From the NCBI GenBank assembly GCA_963703665.1, contig CAVPFB010000004.1, positions 310,001 to 374,000 of the forward strand: 64,000 bases of DNA, written 5' to 3'. Positions 37,438 through 49,586 of the stretch are shown piece after piece (positions within the stretch are counted from its first letter, which is position 1; the number at the start of each line of letters is the position of its first letter). This stretch comes from AP-15 sp963703665 (GTDB lineage: Bacteria > Pseudomonadota > Alphaproteobacteria > ATCC43930 > CGMCC-115725). A model generated the notes under the pieces. It worked only from the letters and a program-made list of their open reading frames with translations. It had not been told where the DNA came from and did not search any database. The translations under genes and the position numbers were made by a program.

Positions 37438-39015
37438 ATGAGCGAAGGGCCAAAGGTGCTGATCGTCGGCGCGGGTCCGACGGGATTGGTCACGGCGCAC
37501 GAGCTCGAGCGCAACGGGGTAGTTTGTCGCATCGTCGACAAGTCGGCGCACCGATCGATCCATTCGAAGGCGATCGCGATCCACGCGCGGACCCTCGAAA
37601 CCTTCGAGCTGATGAAAATCGTCGATGAGTTCCTCGCTGCCGGCCAGCCTATTACCGCCGTCGATCTTCACGGAGAGCGCGGGCCGATCGCCCATGTCGG
37701 TTTCGGCTCGCTGGATACGCGCTATCCCTACGTGCTCGGCGTGCCGCAGGACGAGACCGAACGCATCCTCGAGGAGCGGGTCGCGCAGCACGGCGTTCGG
37801 GTCGAACGGAATACCGAGCTGATCGGCCTCGCGCCGCAAGATCGGGGGGTACGGGCGCGATTGCGCAGCGGCGGCCGTGTCGAAGAGGTCGAGGCCGAAT
37901 GGCTGATCGGCTGCGACGGACCGCACAGCGCGGTGCGTGAGCAGCTCGCGGTTCCGTTTGCCGGGAGCACCTATCGGGAGCATTTCGTGCTGGCCGATAT
38001 AAAAATCCGCGGCGATCTCGACCACTCCGAGGCCCGGGTCCACCTGCACCAAGACGGCGCGCTCGCCTTCTTTCCGATGCCCGAGGATCGCTGGCGGCTG
38101 ATCGTCACGAATTCGCCGGCCGATTGGCAGGGGGAGCCGACCCTCGCCCAGTGTCAGGCGCTGATCGACGAGCGCGGTCCGGGCGGCATCGAGCTGACCG
38201 AGCCGCGTTGGGCCTCGGTGTTCCGAATCCACCGCCGGGAAGCAGCGCATTTTCGCCTGGATCGCGTCTTTCTGGCCGGCGATGCCGCGCACATCCACAG
38301 CCCGGTCGGCGGTCAGGGCATGAACGCCGGCATTCGCGACGCGGTCAATCTCGCCTGGAAGCTGAGCCTCGTCTTGGCCAACACCGCCGGCCCGAAACTG
38401 CTCGACAGCTACGAGGCGGAGCGCAAGCCGGTTGACGAGGCGGTCATTCGTCAAACCGACCGGGCGACCCGCCTCGTGTCGATGCACGGGTCGGCGACCC
38501 GCTTTGTGCGCGATCATCTGATGTCGCTGGTGACCCGGCTCCCGTCGGTCGAGGAGAGGATCGGCACGGCGGTGTCGGGGATCTCGGTCGATTATCGGCA
38601 CAGCCCGGTGGTCGAGGACCACGCCGTCGGAACCCAGGGGCCGCGCGCCGGCGATCGCGCGCCGGATGCGCTGGTCAGCAAGGTGCAAGGCGGCGCGTCA
38701 TTGCGGCTCTACGACCTCGTCGCCGAGCGTCGCCACGTGCTGCTGCTGATCGAGGACGACTCCGCAGCGGACCTGCCCTCAGCGCCGCCCGAATTCTCCG
38801 AACACGCTCTCGCGGTGTACCGCTGCTCCGCTTCGGGTATCCAGGGCGGCGAACTGATCGACTGCCAAGGCGAGGTCGCGGCGCGCTACGGCATGACGCC
38901 GGCCGCCTATCTGATCCGACCGGACGGCTATGTCGGCTTCCGCTGCCGCCGGAGCGAGGTTGTCGAGCTCCTGCCGCGCTATCTCGCCAAGGTTTTCGGA
39001 GCTCCGTCGGTCTAA
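37438..39015 (+). CDS. FAD-dependent aromatic monooxygenase (PheA/TfdB family)
   Basis: A 525-residue class A flavin monooxygenase that would hydroxylate a phenolic substrate with NAD(P)H and oxygen. The FAD motif VGAGPTGLVTAHELE is at about residues 10-24, the DG motif is GCDGPHSAVREQL near 160, and the second FAD motif is FLAGDAAHIHSPVGGQGM near 280. A thioredoxin-like C-domain (DRAPDALV, then AAYLIRPDGYVGFRCR) completes the pentachlorophenol/2,4-dichlorophenol hydroxylase layout. The ATG follows AGGAGGAGGCC, a strong ribosome site. The divergent TetR remnant suggests former control. Intact. Confidence 0.88.
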   Translation: MSEGPKVLIVGAGPTGLVTAHELERNGVVCRIVDKSAHRSIHSKAIAIHARTLETFELMKIVDEFLAAGQPITAVDLHGERGPIAHVGFGSLDTRYPYVLGVPQDETERILEERVAQHGVRVERNTELIGLAPQDRGVRARLRSGGRVEEVEAEWLIGCDGPHSAVREQLAVPFAGSTYREHFVLADIKIRGDLDHSEARVHLHQDGALAFFPMPEDRWRLIVTNSPADWQGEPTLAQCQALIDERGPGGIELTEPRWASVFRIHRREAAHFRLDRVFLAGDAAHIHSPVGGQGMNAGIRDAVNLAWKLSLVLANTAGPKLLDSYEAERKPVDEAVIRQTDRATRLVSMHGSATRFVRDHLMSLVTRLPSVEERIGTAVSGISVDYRHSPVVEDHAVGTQGPRAGDRAPDALVSKVQGGASLRLYDLVAERRHVLLLIEDDSAADLPSAPPEFSEHALAVYRCSASGIQGGELIDCQGEVAARYGMTPAAYLIRPDGYVGFRCRRSEVVELLPRYLAKVFGAPSV

Positions 39016-39326
39016 GGGCCTGACTTAAAACAATTCCGAAAGACAAATGATTGGCCGTCATCCTGCTTTCGCGCGGCTGTCCAGGGAACGTCGCGCGGCA
39101 GCAGAGTCACGGAATCAGCATGCCGGATCTCGTCTTGGCTGGGCTTGTTCCACGGCTGTCCGGAAAATTCGGTTGCGAAACCAACCCAGGGCGGTCGGCA
39201 GCAGCAATGCCGCTCCCCGCTCCGGCAATGATCTCGCCGCCCGCCCGTGTTCCACAGATGCCGCGGGTGCGAGCCAGGCCCGCGCGGCGGAAGGGCGTCG
39301 CACGCTTTTCGTCGCCGAACCCCGGG
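39016..39326. other. Intergenic region between convergent genes
   Basis: About 310 bases between the monooxygenase and the fasciclin gene (convergent). No gene is seen on either strand, and no clear terminator hairpin with a T-run. Confidence 0.4.
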
Positions 39327-39878
39327 CTAGGGCATCAGCACCTTGTTGACGACCATGATGACCCCGTTCGACTGGTAGACATCGGGGATCGTGATCTCGG
39401 CGGTGTCGCCTTTTTTGTCGGTGACCATCAGCCTGTTGTCGTTTTCGGAGATGATCAGCGGCTGCCCTTCCACGGTCTTCAGCGAGACGCGGCCGCCTGG
39501 AGTGGTCTGGATATCGTGCTCGAGGGCTTCCGCGGTGTAGCGGCCGGGAACCACGTGGTAGGTCAAGATCTTGGTCAGTTCGGCCCTGTTCTCAGGCTTG
39601 ACCAAGGTGTCGACAGTGCCCGGCGGCAAGGCGGCGAAGGCTTCGTTGGTCGGGGCGAAGACGGTGAACGGGCCGGGGCTTTCGAGAGTGGGGACGAGGC
39701 CGGCGGCCTTGACCGCGGCGACGAGCGTGGAGTGGTCTTTCGAATTCACCGCATTCTGCACGATGTTTTTGCTGGGGTACATCGCAGCGCCTCCGACCAT
39801 CGGGTCCATTGCCGCCATGGCACCGGCGCCAAGGGTCAGAGCGATCACCGCGGTCGCGCCCAAAAGTCTGATGTTCAT
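39327..39878 (-). CDS. Fasciclin (FAS1) domain secreted protein
   Basis: A 183-residue protein with a signal peptide (MNIRLLGATAVIALTLGAGA, cleaved near AMA) and one FAS1 domain: NIVQNAVNSKDHSTLVAAVK, FTVFAPTNEAFAALP (H1 box), LTYHVVPGRYTAEAL (middle box) and SNGVIMVVNKVLMP (H2 end). FAS1 proteins mediate adhesion or envelope contacts. It lies downstream of an ECF sigma and an RskA-like anti-sigma on the same strand with a 142-base gap. This copies the mycobacterial SigK-RskA-MPT70/83 logic, so it is likely a target of that sigma factor (inference). Confidence 0.9.
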   Translation of the reverse strand: MNIRLLGATAVIALTLGAGAMAAMDPMVGGAAMYPSKNIVQNAVNSKDHSTLVAAVKAAGLVPTLESPGPFTVFAPTNEAFAALPPGTVDTLVKPENRAELTKILTYHVVPGRYTAEALEHDIQTTPGGRVSLKTVEGQPLIISENDNRLMVTDKKGDTAEITIPDVYQSNGVIMVVNKVLMP

Positions 39879-40020
39879 GACGACAATCCTTTGCGATGGG
39901 GTTCGGCGGTGGCGCCGGCAGCAAGGTTGCTGCGGCGATGTCGCCTGATCCCACTACGCGCCGGCGGCAGAGGCGGATGCAGAACCGGCGAAAAATTTGA
40001 GCGATGATCGCCGCGTCGGC

Positions 40021-40740
40021 TCAGAACCGCCGGACCAGGACCTTGCCTTGGTACAAGACCGGGCCGGTCGGCAACCCCGTCGGCGAGCCGCCCGGCGGTT
40101 CGAGGCTCACCGCGAGCACGCCGCCGGTCGGCGGCAGCCGGTCGGCACGCAGGGCGACCGCGCTCCCGGAACGAGGCGGCAACAGGCCGATCGGCCGCGG
40201 CGCCCCGCCGGCGATGCCCCACAGCTCGAACGCATGCGGTTTGCTTTCGGCTGGCGGGGCGACCGCGGAAAAGCTGACCTCTCCCGATTTTGGCCCGGCG
40301 ACGGCGACCCAGCCCGGCGCGCCGCCGTGGCCGGCGAGCACGGCGACGACGATCGGCGCGATCGGCCGCGGCAGGACCGCGAGGTAGAGCGCCAGCACCG
40401 CCGTCGCCACCCCGCCGGCAAATCCCAGACCGCGCCAGAAAGCAAGCGAATCGAACCACCGGCGCCACGGCGCGGATGACGCGACGGTCGGGGCGGCGGC
40501 AGGTGCTGCGGCCGCTGCGATCCGCCTCTCGACCGCCCGCCAGACCCGCGCCGGCGGCGCCTCGGCGGGTGTCGGGTCGTCGAGCGCCGACAGCCGGTCG
40601 GCCCAGTCCCCGGCGATCCGGGCCAGCGTGGGGTCGGCCGCCATCAGCCGCTCGAACCGCCGCCGCACCCGGCTCGGCATCGTGCCGAGCACGTATTCGG
40701 CGGCGAGCCGCTCGCGCAGATCCGGGCTGTCGTACCTCAT
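40021..40740 (-). CDS. RskA-type anti-sigma factor (membrane)
   Basis: A 239-residue membrane protein. The cytoplasmic N-domain LRERLAAEYVLGTMPSRVRR with FERLMAADPTLARI is the anti-sigma K pattern. A single transmembrane segment lies around residues 104-123 (LGFAGGVATAVLALYLAVLP). The outer domain carries APGWVAVAGP, AFELWGIAGGAPRPIGLLPP and LAVSLEPPGGSPTGLPTGP, the RskA C-domain signature. Its ATG overlaps the sigma gene stop by four bases. It should hold the sigma factor inactive until regulated proteolysis. Confidence 0.9.
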   Translation of the reverse strand: MRYDSPDLRERLAAEYVLGTMPSRVRRRFERLMAADPTLARIAGDWADRLSALDDPTPAEAPPARVWRAVERRIAAAAAPAAAPTVASSAPWRRWFDSLAFWRGLGFAGGVATAVLALYLAVLPRPIAPIVVAVLAGHGGAPGWVAVAGPKSGEVSFSAVAPPAESKPHAFELWGIAGGAPRPIGLLPPRSGSAVALRADRLPPTGGVLAVSLEPPGGSPTGLPTGPVLYQGKVLVRRF

Positions 40741-41304
40741 GCTTCGAGACACCGCTTCAAACGTTCCAGGCTGCGCCGCAGCCAGCTCTTGACCGTTCCG
40801 ACCGGCACCGCCAGATGCACCGCGAGCTCGTCGCGCGTAAGGCCATAGCAGTAGGCGAGCAGCACGGCGCGGCGCGGCGCGGGATCGAGCTCGTCGAGGC
40901 AGCGCTGCAGGACCCGAAGCTCGGCGCCGCTGTCGGCCCGGTCGGGCGAGGCCAATGCCAAGAGCGCTTCCTCGCGCGCGCTGCGGCCTTCCGGGCGGGC
41001 GGCACGGCGACGCTGCTGGTCGATCGCGCAGTGGCGCACGATCGTAATCAGCCAGCCGATCGCCGAGCCGCGGGCCGGGTCGTAGCCTGCCGCCCTCTCC
41101 CACACTGCGACAAAGCTCTCCTGCAGCACCTCTTCGGCCGGCTCTTTCTGCTGCATGAATTCGTAGCGCGATGCCGAATAGTTTCGCCGCCGTCTGCGCG
41201 TAGAGCGCGGCGAACGCAGCCCGGTCCCGCGCCGCGGTTCGGAGAACCAGCTGCTCGAGCGGCAGCGACGCGTCCAGCCCGGACCCTGACCCGACGGCGT
41301 TCAC
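40737..41304 (-). CDS. ECF sigma factor, SigK-like (one frameshift)
   Basis: From the GTG at 41304 the frame reads VNAVGSGSGLDASLPLEQLV, then AAFAALYAQTAAKLFGIA of region 2. A break near 41165-41175 is needed to continue as EFMQQKEPAEEVLQESFVAV with WLITIVRHCAIDQQRRR. Region 4 is CLDELDPAPRRAVLLAYCYG, LTRDELAVHLAVPVGTVKSW and LRRSLERLKRCLEA. The stop overlaps the anti-sigma ATG (ATGA), so the pair is co-translated. The start is uncertain; no ATG fits. It should control the anti-sigma, itself and the fasciclin gene. Confidence 0.88.
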
Positions 41305-41738
41305 GATGCCGATGGTGAAACAAGGTGGCCGGCGCGGCGACAAAAGGGCCGCGATGCTTTCGTCAAACTGATTTCGGTCAGGACTGAGCGCATATGAAGT
41401 ATAGTGCGTTCCTCCGCAGTGTTTTGCCGCCGGTGATTGCGCGGGCCGACCGTGACCGATACCATAGGCTTATCCCGAATCAGAGAAAAAGCTCGACCGA
41501 TGTCGAGCGGAGGAAGGATGCCGGGGCTTGGCCATCGCTGTCGAAGTTGGTCACGCAAGGGCAGATCCTGTTTGCCGGGCGCGACCTTTTACGGCTTTCC
41601 GGCGAGGCGGCGCAGGGCCACCCGGTCATCCGGCCGGGTCTCCGCCCTCCCCATATGTCCGGTAGCGGCCGGCATCGAGCGGGCCCATCCTTTTGGCAGA
41701 TCGCCCATCCTTTCGGCAGATCGAAGGAGGACACGGCC
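41305..41738. other. Divergent regulatory region between sigma factor and HtrA-like gene
   Basis: About 430 bases without a gene of their own. An in-frame extension of the HtrA-like gene runs through here from 41394, but its residues look random. The right end carries a 20-bp tandem duplication (separate entry) just before the ribosome site. The promoter of the ECF sigma operon is expected at the left end. Confidence 0.45.
41683..41722. repeat. Tandem 20-bp duplication upstream of the HtrA-like gene
   Basis: GCCCATCCTTTTGGCAGATC (41683-41702) is followed at once by GCCCATCCTTTCGGCAGATC (41703-41722), one mismatch. The repeat ends directly at the GAAGGAGG ribosome site (41723-41730). It could be a double operator or an mRNA-binding site in the leader. 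Confidence 0.8.
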
Positions 41739-42641
41739 ATGCCCGAGAATTTGCAGGATATGCTGAGCCAACTTTCCGCGGCGCTGGCCGCGCGCGCTGC
41801 GTCCGCCCGGCCATTGGTCGCGGGGATCAGGATGCGCGGCCGCCCGCTGCGCTCCGGCACCCTGTGGCGCCGGGATGTCGTTGTCGCCTCGGAGCAGGCG
41901 CTGCCCGACATCGAGGAAGCCGAGATCGTATTGGCCGACGGCCGCACCTTTGCCGCGCGGCTGGCCGGGCGCGACCCCGGCACCAACATCGCCGTGCTGC
42001 GGCTCGAGGGCGACGCGCCTCCGGTGCTGCCCGGTGCGGCCGAAGCCCAGCCTGGGGCGCTCGTTGTGGCCTTGGGCGCCGACGGCGCAACCGGGATCTC
42101 GGTGCGTCTCGGCGCGATCCACTCGGTCGGCCCCGCCTGGCACAGCCGCGCCGGCGGGCAGATCGACCGCCGCATCAATCTCGATATCCGGCTCGGCCGG
42201 GGCGAGGAAGGCGGGCCGGTGCTCGATGCCGCGGGCGGGCTCGTCGGCATCTCGACCTTGGGTCCGCGCCGGCATGTTCTGGTGATCCCGGCGGCGACGG
42301 TAGAGCGCGTGCTCGACCCGCTGCTCGCCACCGGGCGGATCGCGCGCGGCTGGCTCGGCGCAGCGGTGCAACCGGTGCTGGTGCCGGAAGCGCTGCGCGC
42401 CGCAGCGGGTCGGTCGCTGGGTCTGATGGTGATTGGGGTGACTCCGGACGGGCCGGCGGCGCAGGGCGGTGTGCTGTTGGGCGATATCCTGGTCGCCGTC
42501 GGCGGCGAGGGGGTCGGCAGCCCGTCCCAGCTGGCGGCGCTGTTGGGCCCGCAATCGGTCGGAACCGGGATCGAGCTGCGGCTGATCCGCGCCGGTACGG
42601 TGCAGGCAGTCGGCGTCACGTTGGGTGCGCGGCCGGCGTGA
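41739..42641 (+). CDS. HtrA/DegP-like PDZ protein lacking the catalytic triad
   Basis: A 300-residue protein with a trypsin-like domain (about residues 25-195) and one PDZ domain (about 203-297: GWLGAAVQPV, LGLMVIGVTPDGPAAQGGVL, LLGDILVAVGG). In active HtrA enzymes the triad lies in TNxHV, T-D-IAxL and GNSGGP. Here these read VVASEQALP, DPGTNIAVLRL (Asn83) and GRGEEGGPVLD (Glu157), so all three residues are replaced. There is no signal peptide, so it should be cytoplasmic. It probably acts as a peptide-binding or scaffolding protein. The ATG at 41739 follows GAAGGAGG. Its stop overlaps the GTG of a LuxR-type regulator. Confidence 0.85.
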   Translation: MPENLQDMLSQLSAALAARAASARPLVAGIRMRGRPLRSGTLWRRDVVVASEQALPDIEEAEIVLADGRTFAARLAGRDPGTNIAVLRLEGDAPPVLPGAAEAQPGALVVALGADGATGISVRLGAIHSVGPAWHSRAGGQIDRRINLDIRLGRGEEGGPVLDAAGGLVGISTLGPRRHVLVIPAATVERVLDPLLATGRIARGWLGAAVQPVLVPEALRAAAGRSLGLMVIGVTPDGPAAQGGVLLGDILVAVGGEGVGSPSQLAALLGPQSVGTGIELRLIRAGTVQAVGVTLGARPA

Positions 42642-43192
42642 CGAACGCCCGGGAAGCGGAGGCCGATGTCCCGCGGCGGCTGCGCATCGCGATCGCGGCT
42701 GCCGACCCGGAGACGGAGGTGAGGCTGGCGGCGACCGTCGCGCACGCCGGGCATCAGGTGGTCGCTCCGAGCGAGGTCGCCGACGCGATCCTGACCGACG
42801 GCTTCATCGAGGCGGCGTTCGAGGCGCCGATCGTCGTCCTCGGAGCGGCGGAGGGCGATTTTGCCGGACTGCTTCCGGCCGATGCCGGGCCGGAACAGCT
42901 CGACGCCGCGCTGCGCGCCGTCGCCGTCGGGCTCTCGGTGCGCCCGCGGCCCGCTCGCGAGCCGAGATTCGGGCCATTGCCGGAAACGGCTGCCTCGGCT
43001 CTGACCCCGCGCGAGGTCGAGGTGCTGACCGCTCTCGCCGAAGGGTTGAGCAACAAGGCCGCGGCGCGGCGGCTCGGCATCTCGCCGCACACCGTCAAAT
43101 TCCACCTCGAGGAGCTGTTTCGCAAGCTCGGCGCCGGCTGCCGCGCCGAAGCCGTCGCCCAGGGGCTGAAGCGACAGATCGTCGAGTTTTGA
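42638..43192 (+). CDS. LuxR-type regulator with degenerate receiver domain
   Basis: The GTG at 42638 overlaps the HtrA-like stop (GTGA). The 184-residue protein has an N-domain LRIAIAAADPETEVRLAATV that looks like a response-regulator receiver but without a convincing phospho-acceptor Asp or the conserved Lys. The C-terminal HTH is LTPREVEVLTALAEGLSNKA, ARRLGISPHTVKFHLEELF and RKLGAGCRAEAVAQGL (about residues 118-180). It should bind DNA as a dimer. Co-translation with a PDZ pseudo-protease suggests that one controls the other. Possible autoregulation through the tandem 20-bp leader repeat is inference. Confidence 0.83.
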   Translation: MTNAREAEADVPRRLRIAIAAADPETEVRLAATVAHAGHQVVAPSEVADAILTDGFIEAAFEAPIVVLGAAEGDFAGLLPADAGPEQLDAALRAVAVGLSVRPRPAREPRFGPLPETAASALTPREVEVLTALAEGLSNKAAARRLGISPHTVKFHLEELFRKLGAGCRAEAVAQGLKRQIVEF

Positions 43193-43312
43193 TCTGCCCG
43201 GAGCGGCACCTGTCTCCCGAAAGTCCCCCGATGGCGGCCTGCCGACCAGCAATGCGGCAGCTGGCATCAAGCCTTGCTGCTGATCAAGGGCGGTCTCCGG
43301 CTTCTCAGTTAC

Positions 43313-46948
<3,636 letters not shown>

Positions 46949-46965
46949 CTGTACCCCTGCCGCGG

Positions 46966-47022
46966 CACCCTCACCCGCCTCGCTGCGCTCGGCACCCTCA
47001 TCCGCATTGCGGGAGAGGGGGG
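46966..47022. repeat. REP-like element between mfd and sdhE
   Basis: CACCCTCACCCGCCTCGCTG with a second CACCCTCATCCGCATTGCGG and GGAGAGGGGGGACCC repeats the CACCCTC...GGGAGAGGG family design. It lies in the 124-base spacer between the end of sdhE and the start of mfd. Confidence 0.5.
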
Positions 47023-47072
47023 ACCCGACGCGCCAGCGACGGGCGGGTCAAGGGCGCTACACGTGACGGCCG

Positions 47073-47345
47073 TCATGCAGCAGGCGGCGCGCAGCGGAAC
47101 GCGAGCAGCAGGCGCATCACGTCATCGTCATGCGCAACGGGCGGCGTCGCCTGGCCGCTGACCCAATCGAACAGGTCGGCGTCGGCGCATTCGAGCAGGG
47201 CTTCGTAGCGGTCGAGCTGAGCTCGGTCAAAGCCGGCGAGATGAGCGTCGGCAAAGCGGCCGAGAATGAGGTCGCTTTCACGTGTCCCGCGATGCCAGGA
47301 CCGGAATAGGAGCCGCTTGCGGCGGACGTCGCAGGGGAATGTCAC
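47073..47345 (-). CDS. sdhE: Succinate dehydrogenase assembly factor 2 (SdhE)
   Basis: SdhE (Sdh5) helps covalent FAD attachment to SdhA. The 90-residue protein begins at the GTG at 47345 (VTFPCDVRRKRLLFRSWHRG), and the hallmark RSWHRGTRESDLILG with the flavinylation-related RGxxE motif is complete. LDRYEALLECADADLFDWV is the typical second half. It is divergent from recG and lies just upstream of mfd, an order common in alphaproteobacteria (recG/sdhE/mfd). Confidence 0.93.
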   Translation of the reverse strand: MTFPCDVRRKRLLFRSWHRGTRESDLILGRFADAHLAGFDRAQLDRYEALLECADADLFDWVSGQATPPVAHDDDVMRLLLAFRCAPPAA

Positions 47346-47398
47346 TCGGGCGCTCTTGGCGGTGTCGCGAGAGGGATATAGAGATCCTCGATCCCAGT

Positions 47399-47462
47399 GT
47401 CAGCCCGAACCTGGGGTCAGCCCGAACCTGGGTCAGCCCAAACTTGGGCCAGCCCGAACCCG
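47399..47462. repeat. 16-17-bp tandem repeats in the recG leader
   Basis: About four adjacent copies of GTCAGCCCGAACCTGGG: 47399-47415, 47416-47431, 47432-47448 (two changes) and a degenerate fourth at 47449-47462. They lie between the divergent sdhE and recG starts and end 18 bases before the recG ATG. Confidence 0.75.
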
Positions 47463-47479
47463 CGCAGCTCAAACCGGAT

Positions 47480-49558
47480 ATGCGTCCCGCAATCCTCGAC
47501 AGCCTGTTCGCCCCGGTGACGGCACTGCCCGGCATCGGGCCGCAGCTCGCGCGGCTGTTCGAGCGGCTGGCCGGCCCGCTCGTCGTCGACCTGTTGTGGC
47601 ACCTGCCCGCGGGCATCGTCGACCGCCGTGCCGCGCCGCCGATCTCGGCGCTGGCGCCGGACCAGATCGCGACGTTGCGGGTCCGGGTCGAGGCGCACGA
47701 GCCCGGAACCGGACGGCGGCCCTACCGGGTGTTCTGCGCCGACCAGACCGGCACTCTGGTGCTCGTCTATTTCAACGTAAAAAGCGACTATCTGACGCGC
47801 CTCTACCCGGTCGACGCCGAGCGGATCGTCAGCGGCCGGGTCGAGTTCTACAACGGCATGGCGCAGATGCCTCATCCCGACCTGGCTCTGCGCCCCGACG
47901 AGCTCGACCGGCTGAAGCCGATCGAGCCGGTATACCCGCTGACCGCCGGGCTGGCGCCGCGCCTGGTGCAGCGCTCGGTCGCGGCGGCGCTCGACCGGGT
48001 CCCGGCGCTGCCCGAGTGGATCGACCGGGGCCTCAGGCAACGGCGGAACTGGCCCGGCTGGGCCGAGGCGCTGCGCCAGGTCCATGCCCCCGGCGCCGAC
48101 GCGGATCTGTCGCCGACCGCCCCGGCACGCGAGCGGCTTGCCTATGACGAGGTGTTCGCGAGCCAGCTCGCCGTGGCCTTGGCCCGCGCCCGCCGCCAGC
48201 GCCGCGCGGGGCGCACGATCGTGGGCTCGCGCGCGCTCGCCGCCCGGGTCGAGTCCGGGCTCGGCTTTAATCTGACCGGCGCGCAGCGCATGGCGATCGC
48301 CGAGATCAGCGCCGAGATGGCGCAGCCGCGGCGCATGATGCGCCTCCTGCAAGGCGATGTCGGCAGCGGCAAGACCGTGGTCGCGCTGATGGCGATGCTG
48401 AGCGCCCTCGAGAGCGGCGCGCAGGCGGCATTGATGGCGCCGACCGAGATCCTCGCGCGTCAGCACCAGGCCACCCTGCGCCGCCTCGCCGGACCGGCCG
48501 GGATCGAGATCGGGCTCCTGACCGGGCGCGAAAAGGGCCGCGCGCGCGACGCGGCGCTGGCCGGCCTCGCCTCGGGCCTGACCCCGATCGCGGTCGGGAC
48601 GCACGCGCTCCTCCAGCCGGATGTCGTCTTCCGCGACCTCGCCCTGGTCGTCATCGACGAGCAGCACCGCTTCGGCGTCGAGCAGCGCCTGGCGCTCGCC
48701 GAAAAGGGCAGCGACGCCGACACCCTGCTGATCAGCGCCACGCCGATCCCGCGCACCCTGATGATGACCGCCTATGGCGATCTCGACGTCTCGCGCCTCG
48801 ATCAAAAGCCGCCGGGCCGGCAGGCGATCGACACCCGCACGGTGGCGCTCGAACGCCTCGACGAGGTTGTGGCCGCGGTCGGCCGGGCGCTGGCGCAGGG
48901 TGCGAAGGCCTATTGGATCTGCCCCTTGGTCGATGAATCCGAGGATGCCGATCTCGCCGCCGCGCGCTCGCGTTCGCAGGCGCTCGAAGCGGTGCGACCG
49001 GGCCATGTCGGCCTGGTCCACGGGCGGCTGAAGACGTCCGACAAGGACCGGGTCATGGCCGGTTTCGCCGGCGATGCCATCGACCTCTTGGTGGCGACCA
49101 CCGTGATCGAGGTCGGGGTCGACGTGCCGGCCGCGACAATCATGGTCATCGAGCACGCCGAGCGCTTTGGTCTTGCCCAATTGCACCAGTTGCGCGGCCG
49201 CATCGGTCGCGGCGACAAGCCCTCGACCTGCCTCCTGCTGTACCAGTCGCCGTTGGGCGAGGTGGCGCGCCAGCGGCTCTCCACCCTGCGCGAGACCGAT
49301 GACGGCTTTCGCATCGCCGAAGAGGATCTGCGCCTGCGTGGCGCCGGCGAGGTCCTCGGCACCCGTCAAAGCGGCCTCCCGACCCTGCGCCTCGCCGATC
49401 TCGCCGCCCATGCCGGGCTGATCCCGATCGCCCATGACGACGCCCGCCTGATCCTCGACCGAGACCCGCACCTCGAAAGCGCCCGAGGCCAGGCGCTGCG
49501 CACCCTCCTCTATCTCTTCCGCCGCGACGAAGCAGTCCGATACCTGCGCGCCGGGTAA
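47480..49558 (+). CDS. recG: ATP-dependent DNA helicase RecG
   Basis: RecG remodels stalled replication forks and branched recombination intermediates. I use the ATG at 47480 (MRPAILDSLFAPVTALPGIG), giving 692 residues, the usual length. The wedge domain covers about residues 1-250. The helicase core has Walker A LLQGDVGSGKTVVALMA, the DEQH box VVIDEQHRFGVEQR, and the late motif LHQLRGRIGRGDKPS. An in-frame extension to 47282 crosses the tandem repeats and overlaps sdhE, so it is rejected. No frameshift. Confidence 0.95.
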   Translation: MRPAILDSLFAPVTALPGIGPQLARLFERLAGPLVVDLLWHLPAGIVDRRAAPPISALAPDQIATLRVRVEAHEPGTGRRPYRVFCADQTGTLVLVYFNVKSDYLTRLYPVDAERIVSGRVEFYNGMAQMPHPDLALRPDELDRLKPIEPVYPLTAGLAPRLVQRSVAAALDRVPALPEWIDRGLRQRRNWPGWAEALRQVHAPGADADLSPTAPARERLAYDEVFASQLAVALARARRQRRAGRTIVGSRALAARVESGLGFNLTGAQRMAIAEISAEMAQPRRMMRLLQGDVGSGKTVVALMAMLSALESGAQAALMAPTEILARQHQATLRRLAGPAGIEIGLLTGREKGRARDAALAGLASGLTPIAVGTHALLQPDVVFRDLALVVIDEQHRFGVEQRLALAEKGSDADTLLISATPIPRTLMMTAYGDLDVSRLDQKPPGRQAIDTRTVALERLDEVVAAVGRALAQGAKAYWICPLVDESEDADLAAARSRSQALEAVRPGHVGLVHGRLKTSDKDRVMAGFAGDAIDLLVATTVIEVGVDVPAATIMVIEHAERFGLAQLHQLRGRIGRGDKPSTCLLLYQSPLGEVARQRLSTLRETDDGFRIAEEDLRLRGAGEVLGTRQSGLPTLRLADLAAHAGLIPIAHDDARLILDRDPHLESARGQALRTLLYLFRRDEAVRYLRAG

Positions 49559-49586
49559 ATTCCCGTCGCCCCCCTCACCCCGACCC

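Noticed and set aside
41394..41738. An upstream in-frame start for the HtrA-like protein
   Set aside because: The extension contains the tandem 20-bp repeat and the true ribosome site, and its residues are unlike any HtrA N-terminus.
47282..47479. An upstream start for recG
   Set aside because: It would overlap sdhE and translate the tandem repeats; the ATG at 47480 gives the normal RecG length.
47417..49471. A 684-codon minus-strand open frame opposite recG
   Set aside because: Antisense shadow of recG; no ribosome site and no family features.
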